Shown: positions 54,287-64,000 of the stretch, one piece after another
How the letters are laid out: every line of letters starts with the position of its first letter
How positions within the stretch are numbered: the stretch's first letter is position 1
Source: Anastatus disparis
Taxonomy: Eukaryota; Arthropoda; Insecta; Hymenoptera; Eupelmidae
Length of the DNA stretch: 64,000 nt
Assembly (NCBI GenBank): GCA_017163975.1
Contig: JAFFSR010000366.1
Location: 992,001-1,056,000 of the forward strand
Reading direction: 5' to 3'
Translations under genes and position numbers: made by a program
Notes under the pieces: generated by a model
Database searches by the model: none
What the model was told of the DNA's origin: nothing
The model's input: only the letters and a program-made list of their open reading frames with translations

Positions 54287-55639
54287 GGATAATTAATAAA
54301 ACAGGTACAGAAAAAAAATTTTTCGATGCTACCGACCAGACCATATGTACTATATTTTTTGAGGTGGCTGAAACTGAATTTGAAGCCCGTTTATCTCGAT
54401 TAGCGCGTATTTATCATTAACGTCAATTCAAGTCAAATGATGGTCATTTTAGCGTAATTAAATAAGAACCCAGGCAACATTTTTACGAACACGTTTTATG
54501 GTTTTCGAGCCAAGGTCCTCTCCGCATTTTGCCTGTGGTAAAATTGGAATAAAGGTCATTCTAGTATAATTACCAATTCAAACGAAGAAATCGAGTAATG
54601 TATCACACTTGCACGTTCTAAGAGCTTTAGGCGTCGCTCAATCTGTAACTAAGTAAGTCCTCTCTACGGTTTGGATAAGGTTAGAATCTAGAGGTCATTT
54701 TACAGTCAAATAAAAAGGTTATTTTGAAATTATATGGAGTTGAAAGAGTATTTCATAATTTTGGACAATTATTTCTTCTTACTATACTGTAAACGTTCAT
54801 CATTCAATGATCGGTGCAAAGGTTTTGTTTTCCTTTTTGCCTTGTACGTCCACAATCTACTTCAATAACGCTTCTTTACTTCTTTAATGTCTTAATCAAA
54901 TTTTTTTCCCTGTTCTCCACAATAATCCCCATAGTTTTTCGAATATTTTAAATATTATTAACACTTAATTTGGATTACTCTAATAACTTATTAAGTTCTT
55001 AGCAAGTTTCTTCAAGCTGAGCCATGAAGCAGGAGCAAAATAACATATATAAACCTCATTAGTTGACCTAAGAGACACTTCAATTCCTTTTTTACATGTA
55101 AACCTTGGCGTAACATGACACATGGTTGAAGTTGTGGATAAAGATAGTAAATACTTTCAATATTTGAAAAAAAAGGTTTCGAGAAAAAACTGAAGCAAAA
55201 CTGAAGGAAAAATTTTGATGGTCCAAGAATTTATAAATTAATGTCAGACGACATTCTTATTGCTACTATATCCGATAACGGAAAAATTTGCATAGTTTAG
55301 CTTTAAAAAAAGACTCAGAACTTTGTAGGTAATCGGAGAAGTCCAAATTATGAGTCGATAGCATCTAAAATGTTTGAGAATTTTGGTGAATAGATTACTT
55401 GATGAACTGTTAGTTGTATTCCCTGCCCAATCATTAATATGCTTTTCTAGGAAACTGTAATGATTATAGTGGAGAACAAAAAGATCGCTTTTATCATGAC
55501 ATTGAAAGAATGAAGAAGCTTTATCAAGGAAGATAGAAAGTAGAACAGTGGGAATTTTTAGAAGAAAATTTTTTGACAAAATAATTTTTTTTTAAATTGC
55601 TATTTTTTTTTATTTATATAGAAACATTTTAACAATAAG
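54287..55639. other. Mostly unique noncoding sequence
   Basis: Less repetitive than its surroundings, but I see no ORF with family features. The 55,244-55,579 minus frame has no recognised domain. It may hold a decayed transposon. Confidence 0.4.
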
Positions 55640-56890
55640 ATAGCACTGCGGTTAAATATGAGATTAATCCGTGACCCGTAAACATGATATGAATAAATTC
55701 CAAGCTCATGAATCCCCAAAATATGAACCAAAAATTCATTAATTCAAAACTCAAAAACCACTCAACCCATAAACAGATAAACCCGATAATTATAATCTCA
55801 AAATCCATAATCTCTAAACCCAAGAACCCATGAATCCTAAAAGAATAAACTCATAAACCCGAAACTCTTGAACTTAGAATCCGTAAACATAAAACCATAA
55901 ACTAAAAAATCATAATCCCATATTTTATCAACCTAAAATTCATAAATTCAGAATCCCTAATCCGTGAATTAAAAACTAATAAACCCATAAGACGAAGATC
56001 CATGAACTTGTAAACTCAATAGCTCAAAACTCATAAACCTAAAACCCATAAACTCAAAACATATACATTCAAAATCCGCAAACCGAAAATCCAAAACCCA
56101 TAAATTCAAATTCATCGATCCAAAATCCATTATTCCATACTCTAACCTCTATGTCGAAAATTTTTCAAGGACTTTTTGATAACAAAGCGGAAAATTTCTT
56201 TTATAATAAGATATGTAACTTTCTCTCTATTCTTTGCTACAATTAATTATTGCAGTAAAGCTACTTCTTTAAATAAATAAGGATAAAAATTTGCGATCTC
56301 CTCTCAACCGAAAATCCACCAATCCATAATCTTATAAATCCATAGGTTCATTAGTTGTGAGATTATTGGTTTATAGATTTGATCTTTATAAGTTTATTAA
56401 TTTTGGATTTTTTTTCTAAGGATTTCATGTTTATGGATTTTTACATTTTTATTGATTTTTTACGTTTTGGTGTTATTGGTTTTAGGTTTATAAGTTTTGG
56501 GTTTATGGACTTTGGGAGTACATGTTTTCAGTTCATGAATTATAGATGGGATTTCGGTTTATGGATTAGAGGTATATGAGTTTTGGTTTTATGGGCTCTA
56601 GAATTACAGGTTTATTGATTTTACATTTATGAGTTTATAAGTTTCAGGTTCATAGGTTTAATTTTTATGATTTTTGATATTATTGGTTTTGGGTTTATGG
56701 GGTTTTCGGTTTATGGGTTTTGAGTTTATAAGTTTAGGGTCTACAGATTTAAAGTCTATGTGTTTAGGGTATATGGGTTTTGGGTCTTTGGGTGTTGGGA
56801 GTACATGTTTTGGGTTTGTGTTTTGAGTTAATAATATATCGTTTTATGGCTTAAAGATTTATGGATTTTGGCTATATGAGTTTTGGTTTT
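55640..56890. repeat. Mirrored CATAAACCC / GGGTTTATG arrays
   Basis: 55,640-56,140 carries AACCCATAAACTCAAAACC-type units; 56,330-56,890 carries the opposite strand version (GGTTTTGGGTTTATGG). The two face each other across a unique centre of about 190 bp. Same motif family as 38,040-40,297. Confidence 0.75.
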
Positions 56891-57061
56891 ATGTCAATCT
56901 GAATCAAAATGATATTATGTTTATCTTTAGTTTCTTAAATAATCATGATAATTATGTTAAACTAAATAATTTGTTTTAGCTTAAAACTAATAATTATTAG
57001 ATAAGAAATCAAAATTGTATTAAGGAATATACTTGTGAAAAAAATGTTGTTTATTTTAGTT

Positions 57062-58123
57062 CTAACAAGAAGAGTGTTTCACCTTCGGGTTACCAATTTT
57101 GCTCAAATTTTGGGAATGTTTTCTGGATGCAGAAACATGAAGAAAGCCAATATTTTAGAGGCCAGCGCTTAATATTTCCCTAGTTACAGGCCATTCAAGA
57201 AAATCACAAAGAAAGTCACTCGATTTTCAAACGCTTGTAGTATCTTATCATTGTTAGCTAGAAGCTTATACCTTTTTTTCTAAATGAAAGCTGAGCTCAA
57301 ATCCTTTTAAAATAGCACTTATAGCATCTCAAAATATTATCCAAAATTTTTTCCAAAGTCAGAGCGTAATAAAGATTAGACCTGAATTTTTTTTTAAAAC
57401 ATTGAGAGGAGGTCGCGTATCTCTGTCCTTTTCTAATCAAAGAATTGAGTTTTTTACTGAAACTAATAACTTTAGCAAAAAATGAAGAGAAAGCCGCATC
57501 TCGTAATAAAAAAAACAATATTTTCTTTGATAAGAAAGAATTAATTTGATGGCTTCGTTTTCATGAAAATCTTGAAAAACTTAAATCATAGAGGTTAGGG
57601 TGGACAATTTGGTTTTTCAAGGTTTTCTTGAGAACAAAGCAATAAAATTAATATTTTCTTATCAAAGAAAATATTGCTTTTTTTGATACAAGATGCGGCT
57701 ATCTCTTCATTTTTTGATAAAGTTATTAGTTTTTGTAAAAACATAATTTCTTTGATTAGAAAAGGACAGAGATACGTGACCTCCTCTTAATTAATAATAA
57801 AAGCTGAAATTGGGTTCAATCTTTATTGCGCTATAATTTTAGGAAAAAATAATATTTTGAGATGCCATAGGTGCTATTTCAAAAGGATTCGAGCTCAGCT
57901 TTCATTTAAAAAAGGTTTAAGCTTTTAGCTAATAATGCTGAGGAACTATAAGCGTTTGAAAATCTAGTCATTTTTTTGTAATTTTCCTCAATGGCCTGTA
58001 ACTAGGGAATTATTAAGCGTTGGCCTCTAAAATTTTGGCTTTCTTTATATTTCTGCATCCAAAAAACATTTCCAAAATTTGAGCAAAAACGGTGATCCGA
58101 AAGTGAAAAACTCTCCTTGTTAG
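57062..58123. mobile_element. CTAAC foldback family copy with nested MITE at the centre
   Basis: CTAACAAGAAGAGTGTTTCAC at the left and its near-inverse at the right. Arms of about 300 bp contain AAATTTTGGGAATGTTTTCTGGATGCAGAAA-type sequence in both directions, AGCTGAGCTC and CTAGTTACAGGCC. Interrupted by the element at 57,406-57,786. Confidence 0.8.
57406..57786. mobile_element. 381-bp foldback, diverged copy 3 of the GAGG/TTAA family
   Basis: Ends GAGGAGGTCGCGTATCTCTG and inverse; right flank TTAA, left flank TTGA. The length equals copy 1, but the interior differs (CTTTTCTAATCAAAGAA, ATATTTTCTTTGATAAG), so it is a sister subfamily. Confidence 0.8.
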
Positions 58124-58229
58124 TGTTATCTAATATTATGATTGCGTATTTATAATGTAAGGGGAATATTTTTTACACGTACAAACAAAATAAATAAATA
58201 TAATGATAAAAAATAAACATTTATATTAG

Positions 58230-59315
58230 TTGTATGATGCGGTACCTGGTTCTGGGTTCATAAGTCTCTGGATTTGAGGATTAGGTATTGATGGTTTGTG
58301 GATTTCATGTTTATGGTTTCATTGGTTTGAATTTATAGATTTTAGATTTGTGCATTTATGGATTTCAGATTTCCGGGTCTTAGGTTTATGGGATTCGGGT
58401 CTATAGTTTTTTGGTGTGTAGGTTTATGGGTCCTTAGGTTCTGGATTTAGTTTTATTAGTTTTGGGGTTTATAAGTTTATGGCTTTCGGGATCATAAGTT
58501 TAGGGTTTGTGGATTTTTAGTTTATAAGTTCATGAGTTATAAGATTATGGGTTCGAGGTTTGTATATTCTGAGTTTATGAATTTGTAAGTTTTAAAATTA
58601 GAAATTTAGGTTATGTGGATTTTAGGTTCTAGAGATTATTGGTTTTGGGTTTATGGTTTTTTCGGTTTATGAGTTTATGGAGTTAAGGTTCATGATTTTT
58701 TGGCTTTTGATCAATTTGTATTTAGGCTTTATTTATTTATTAGTTAGGATGTGTGGGTTTTAGATTTATGGGTTTTTGAGTTCGAGATTCATAGGTTTCA
58801 GATCTACGGGTTTGTGGTGATATAGGTTTCTGGATAATGAGTTTTGGGTTAATGAGTTTTAAGCTGAAGGGTTTTGGGTTCGTGGATTTATTGGTGAAGG
58901 TTTAAAGAATTATGGGCTCTAGGCTTATCAATTATGGTGAAGGATTAAGGAATTCAGGTCCAAGGGTCTATCAATTATGGGTTGAGGATTAGTGCTGTTT
59001 GGGTTTATGCGCTTACGGGTTATATTATTATTGGTTTTGGGTAGATGGTTTTTTGGTTTGTATATTCATTGGTTTTCGGTTTATGGCTTTAAGGTTGATA
59101 AGTTTATTGGTTTTTGGTTGATGTGTTTAGTTTAAGGTTTACAGGTTTGTTAGGGTGTATCAATTTTTGGTTTATAGGTTTTGAATCTAGGGTTTATTGG
59201 TTGAGGCTTATAAATTTTGGGTTTATATGTTTAGAGTTTTTGAGTTTATGAGTTTCGGGCTTACGAGTTACAGGTATATGGATCTTTGGTTTATGGTTTT
59301 GAGGTTTAATAGAAA
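58230..59315. repeat. GGTTTATGGGTTT-type array
   Basis: About 1.1 kb of degenerate units such as TTTTGGGTTTATGG, GGTTTATAAGTTT, as at 38 and 56 kb. No regular period. No gene. Confidence 0.8.
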
Positions 59316-60210
59316 TTTTTACTGTGCGTGGGTATGGTAACCGAGTACTACTGATTATTGAAAACAGATCTTAGACATACTGTGAAAAAGAGCAAAGAAC
59401 CTTAGCACAGAATATTCGATGACAAATGTACACGTCGTAGTAGAAACGATTCAATTCTGGAAACTATGAAATAACTTTTTACCCTATTTTAATTTCTGAA
59501 TAACCTTCATTTAACTTTGTGATGACTTTGAACCTTATCCATACCATGGGGTGCACTTTACTTAGTTTCAGATCATGTGACTAAGAAAACCTATTGGCAA
59601 CTAAAAACTCGCAACAATCTCCATAAGGTGGCAAAGCTTGGAACTCGAGATAACGTCGTGGTTGAGAATTTTTTTATATGTATAGATATAATACCTGGGC
59701 ACTTTATGTTAGCTTCTAAGTATATCTGCTGGGATCGTAGTGATATCGTTCACTCACTTATAGTATTCAAAAGGAAATCCGTGTAATATGTCAGAGACTG
59801 TGACATATAACACGGATTTTCTCTATTTTACATCATAGTTCCGCTAAAATCACTGCTATTTAATCTTGAAAATAGCTCGGATTCTAAAACATACCCTGGA
59901 TTTAGATTCAATAACTCCAAAAACATATAGCATATACTGTTCAGTCGAGGGTTTGTAATTTTTTTCGTTTGCCTGTGTTATTAATAATAATTCTTTATTG
60001 ATAATTTTTATATGAGATAAAAAAACATCATGTATTGTTTATACAAATTATATTTATTTAAATTTACAAAGTGTGTTTATTTTATTTTAATACAAATATT
60101 GTTGAATGCGGGAATTATTTTATAACTTCAAAACATTTTTGTTTATTTCTTAGAATCGTACAGAATAAAATATAGGTCTTACAAAATTTGGAATTTTCTA
60201 AAGTTTTAGA
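59316..60210. other. Mostly unique noncoding sequence
   Basis: No convincing ORF; a hairpin at 59,775-59,819. The 59,577-59,786 frame (69 codons) has no known domain. Confidence 0.35.
59775..59819. repeat. Hairpin with about 20-bp arms
   Basis: AAATCCGTGTAATATGTCA faces TGACATATAACACGGATTT across a 7-base loop, with one mismatch. Confidence 0.8.
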
Positions 60211-60214
60211 TTAG

Positions 60215-63200
60215 TTTTTTTTTTTTATTTATTTAAGCCTACCCAAACCTATATTAGGTTTATACAGCTTTACATATATAATTTTACATATAGAAGATTA
60301 TTATTTTATATTGTACAGAAAGAATATGAGTAATATAGAAACAATTTACAGGTAAATATTACAATTTTTAAGAAAATCCATGATAATTTCTATTACTTTG
60401 ATGTTAACAGTCTTTAGTATGGTGTTTAGGTCTTCGTACATATGAATCTTGAGTATACTAAATTTTTCTTGCATTTTTGTGCGTTGAAGATTATACAACG
60501 GGCAGTACCATAACAGGTGGTCTGCATCTTGATAGTAATGGCCGCATGTACATAAAGGAGAATCTGTTATGTTTTTTCTTGCTAATGAAGCAGCGGAGCT
60601 GTAATGATCGGCTCTTAACCTATTGAAGGTGACTATAGCCCTTCTTGAGAGGTTTTTGTTTTTGAACCACATCTGCTTGGAATCGTTATAAAAGTTTTTA
60701 AAGTAATTATAGCCTTTATGGGTACTTATATTTTGGATGGTTTCTTTGGTGTTGTCATATGCACGTTTTTTCCATTCTGCTTTGAAATCTGTGTAAGGTA
60801 CTTTGAAGTCATTAGCAGTCAGTTTGGTGGCATTTTGGGCATGTTGATCTGCTAGTTCGTTGCCTTGTATACCAATGTGTGCTGGTATCCATATAAATTG
60901 AAGTGGTAGTTCTATTTTACTGTTATTGATGATTTTCCAAATTTTATATTTCGCTGATGTTATCAAAGGATGACATATTGTGTTAATATCGTGACTTATT
61001 AGACTATGTAGTACGCTTTGGGAGTCAGTTAGGATAATCTTTGCTTTGTGGCTGTTTTTGCTGGCTAAGTCAAGCGCAATGTTAATCGCTGTTGCTTCAG
61101 CAGTGTAAATGGAGCTGAGATTCTTGATACTGGAGGAAATGACTATTTCGGATTCGTCGGTTACACAGGCGAATCCAACAGAGGGGGCGTTTGTTATTTT
61201 GCTGCCATCTGTGTAATATCTAGTTTGCTCGGAGTCTGTGAGGTAGTGATCCAATGTGTGGTCTGGGTCACTACAACTTTGTAATAGTTTACCCAATTCG
61301 AAGTTGATATGAGGATGACTGAAGATTGCTTGGTAGTCATAAGTATAAACATCGTTGATTTTGCTGGTATATAATATCTTGTTTGTGAGGGAGGCGACTC
61401 TGATGACACATTCCGTTATTAGTCTTTTCCTCTTGAGTTTGCTATTTTTGTGTTGTGTGAAGTAAGTTTTAATCGTTTTATGTGAAGCAATTGATTCATT
61501 GGAAAGAGCCTTGGTTAGATAGTTACAACCCAAGTAGGTAGCTCTATCTTTGATTGTGGTAATTTTGGTTTCAGCTAAAATGACATTTTTGGGAGTGGAG
61601 AGGCGATATCCCATGGCCGTACGTAAAGGGGCATATTGTAGACTTTCTAAAGAATTGGCTAATGTTTTTGTTCTGGGAAAGTAAGTGAAAATGCCATAAT
61701 CGATAATAGAGCGTATGATACTTTTATAAAGCTTTAGTAAGGTTTCTGGGTGAGATCCCCACCAAGTTCCACAGATGAATTTCAAGATTTTATGTGCTTT
61801 TTGGCACTTTATGGAAACCTTTCTGACTTGTTGCTTGAATGAAAGCTCATAATCAAAAATGATACCTAAAAATCTTGTAGCTTCCGTAGATATGATTTTT
61901 TGACCATTAATTGTGATTGAGGTTTGTCCTGGGACTATTTTTTTTCTGTTGAAGTAGATAAGTTTAGTTTTATTTAGATTTAACGTGAGACCCAATTTTA
62001 GCAGGTTGGTCCTAATGGTTTCGACACCCTTAGTAAGTATATTTTTTGTCTTACGAAAAGGAAGTATGCTAGTGTAGAGTGCTATATCATCTGCAAACTG
62101 GGAAACTCGGATAAATTTGGAGAGACCTTCTGTAATGTTAGCTACATAAATTAAGTAGAGTAAGGGACTCAGTACTCCTCCCTGTGGTATACCTTTATTC
62201 GAGAAGCGAGGATGATTCTGGTTTAGTTCGGTGAATATAGTTCGTTGATATGTGAGGTGTTGAATAAATTTAATGATAGATAATGAGCAGCCTATTTCTT
62301 CGAGTCTAGTAGCTAAAACCTCTGGGTCAACGTTGTCAAATGCTCCCTGTACATCCAAAAAGGCGGCCAACGTACCTTTACCTTTAAGCAGTCCGTCCTC
62401 GTTATAGAGTGTTAAATTTGTGAGATTGTCGTTGCATGATCGTCCTTTTCTAAATCCGGAGTTAGAGTTGGGAAAAATAAAATGATGTTCGCAAAACCAT
62501 TGAAGCCTGTTTTTAACCATAAGTTCGAAGATTTTGCACAAGCAGGAAGTCATAGCAATGGGTCTGAGCCCAGATTCGTCGGGCTTTTTTATAAGATGTA
62601 CGTAGGATTCCTGCCAGCTTGTAGGATAGTCACCTGTTAATAACATTTGATTGAAGATATCCAGTAGTTCTATTCTATACTTAATTGGAATATTAAGCAG
62701 GGTATAGTAGTCTATTCCGTCGATACCACAGCCAGAGTGCTTGTTCCTGGATTGTAGTGCTGTGTTAAATTCAAAAAAGTCGAATGGCATATCGAAGAAG
62801 GAATGATTTGCGTAAACAGAATTTAGGACAGGCTTAGTTTTATTCCCAGGTGTTGTAAGTGGAGCAATTTTGTTAAGTATTGTTTCGGCTTGGGTCTTGA
62901 AGAGAGACTTATCATAATTAGCGGTACTTGTCTTGACCCATTTGTTTTTGAAAGTTTTGATTTTGTTCCAGACATATTTGCTATTTGTTCTGAAATCTAT
63001 GGTTTCAGTGAATTTTCTATAGCTTTCTATTTTCTTTTTCTTGAAGGTTTTGCGGAGATTTTTGTCAGAATTAACATAGTTTATATAATCTAGATGTAGA
63101 CCAGAGTATTCCCATTTTTTGTAATTAGCTTTTCGAATTCTTCTGAGTTTGTCACACTCGTTGTCCCACCACGAAACAGGGTTGCGATGGTAATTATTAG

Positions 63201-63586
63201 GTACTTTTTTTTGGATGGTGTGTTTTCGATTATGGTTGTTTTTATTTGTTGTATCCATGTGATGTATTTGTCTGTTGCTGAAGCGTTTAAATAATCTGAT
63301 TTATAAAAATTTTTGAAAGATTCATCTAACGTGTTGCAGATTTGTGACCAGTTAGTTTTTTTTTAATAAATTTTAAAAGATGTTCTATGGTAAAAGGATT
63401 TTTCGTAGTTAATCAGAAGACTGATGGGATAGTGATCTGACCCATGTGGGTCATCATCGACGTGATAGTGAATGCGATCAGCAATACTAGTGGAGGAAAT
63501 AATACAGTCGCGTTTGGTACGCCGTACAGTACAGACGTATTCGTGGGTTAGCTCTTTATTTACATTCTGTCTCACTGGCGTAGTAT
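60215..63586 (-). pseudogene. 5'-truncated LINE (RT + RNase H), nearly intact ORF2
   Basis: On the minus strand: end of an endonuclease (HGSDHYPI, about 63,430), then reverse transcriptase with GCGIDGIDYYTLL, LRPIAMTSCLCKIFELM, GIPQGGVLSPLLYLI and the catalytic FADDIALY. Next comes RNase H (YTDGSK, EATAINIAL, TDSQSVL, WIPAHIGIQGNELAD), then a C-terminal Cys/His finger (CTCGHYYQDADHLLWYC). RT plus RNase H fits the I/R1/LOA/Jockey-like group. The 60,346-63,258 frame keeps RT and RNase H intact (970 codons, though its first residues are out of frame). An in-frame TAA at 63,363-63,365 and a shift in an A8 run (63,205-63,212) break the link to the endonuclease. The 3' end has a poly(A) tail (T-run 60,215-60,226). 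The 5' end stops near 63,586 without the rest of the endonuclease or ORF1. Confidence 0.9.
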
Positions 63587-63649
63587 CAGCAAAGCCGTGA
63601 AATTATAAGCAAATATGTCTATAGACCGATAAGGAATCTTTTCTTACAG

Positions 63650-64000
63650 GGCTTGGACATTGATTATCTTGTTCATGAACGACTCCTGGAGTCATCACAG
63701 GCATCGGTTGTCGAGATCGACAATGGTGCAATTCCCAACATGAATCATAGAGGTTCTATAAGTCTAAGTGATATTTTCTGCAACCAGGCTTTGGCTACTG
63801 AGGACGGTAGTAGGGCCAGTGCAAATCAACAATCTATTGAAAAAGATATCAGTGAAATTAGTAATTCTAGTGTTTTGATTAACAAGCAATCACCCTCGAG
63901 TCTAAACAAAAAATTGTCGTACTCCAATACTACGCAAAGAAGCATCCTACCTTTCTTCGGACAATCTGTTATCCTCCCAGTAATTGAGGGATTTACTAAC
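63650..64000 (+). CDS. Partial exon of a probable host or unclassified gene, runs off the window
   Basis: A good acceptor (TCTTTTCTTACAG ending 63,649) opens a frame without stops for 117 codons to the window edge. Codon use is balanced and less AT-rich than anything nearby. The protein is Ser/Asn-rich (SQASVVEIDNGAIP, NHRGSISLSDIF, INKQSPSSLNKKLS, RSILPFFGQSV) with no domain I recognise. No ATG-led start is expected because it looks internal. The LINE inserted just upstream, probably in the preceding intron. Confidence 0.55.

Noticed and set aside
61194..61409. Small ORF within the LINE
   Set aside because: Alternative frame of the RNase H region.

Overview
The window looks like a transposon-dense stretch of an AT-rich arthropod genome, probably an insect. 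Genes are split by short GT-AG introns, promoters have TATA plus TCAGTT initiators, and the repeats are typical of insects: hAT, TTAA and pogo-type MITEs, foldback elements, a LINE with reverse transcriptase and RNase H, and an insect-style Polinton/Maverick. No lineage is claimed beyond that. Most open reading frames outside the elements named below lie in low-complexity repeats and are not real genes.

Layout. 1-3.5 kb: a decayed DDE-type transposase gene, broken by a frameshift and by a hAT-like MITE with a perfect 8-bp target duplication. 5-7 kb: a second, older relic of the same transposase family, split by another element. 8.7-13.5 kb: microsatellites, a 670-bp foldback, tandem repeats and a 1.3-kb inverted duplication carrying two copies of a 79-codon exon-like ORF. 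13,844-30,864: a complete 17-kb Polinton with 39-bp perfect terminal inverted repeats and a perfect 6-bp target duplication (ATTTTA). 31-36 kb: SINE/LINE relics, a large nonautonomous element with a perfect 37-bp-arm palindrome, and a foldback. 37-50.6 kb: a mosaic of inverted duplicated fragments of a multi-exon gene resembling the DUF4806 family, riddled with foldback MITEs (two families with TTAA target sites), a pogo-like MITE, a GC-rich LTR-like unit, a 156-bp satellite and a 2.2-kb TTTATGG array. 50.7-60 kb: further short-motif arrays, MITEs and foldbacks. 60.2-63.6 kb: a 5'-truncated LINE on the minus strand. 63,650-64,000: an open exon running off the window, the best candidate for host coding sequence.

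The Polinton carries a virus-like gene set: protein-primed family B DNA polymerase, retrovirus-type integrase with chromodomain, packaging ATPase, a fused phospholipase A2/adenain-type protease, penton-like and double-jelly-roll capsid proteins, a fibre-like protein, a DUF8207 protein, two paralogous proteins of unknown function near the two ends, and small ORFs. Genes sit in divergent blocks: polB block rightward from about 18.7 kb, integrase to ATPase leftward from 26.75 kb, and protease to capsid rightward from 26.85 kb. Core promoters with good TATA-initiator spacing can be read at 15.65 and 26.8 kb. A 50-bp-spaced array of ATTGG (inverted CCAAT) lies upstream of the polB TATA box. Several cistrons are joined by stop/start overlaps (ATGA, TAATG, TAAgATG) or preceded within a few bases by splice acceptors. 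This suggests compact polycistronic or alternatively spliced transcripts. The polymerase and DUF8207 genes carry frameshifts, mostly in A-runs, so this copy is probably not fully functional unless these are assembly errors or, in one case, programmed frameshifting.
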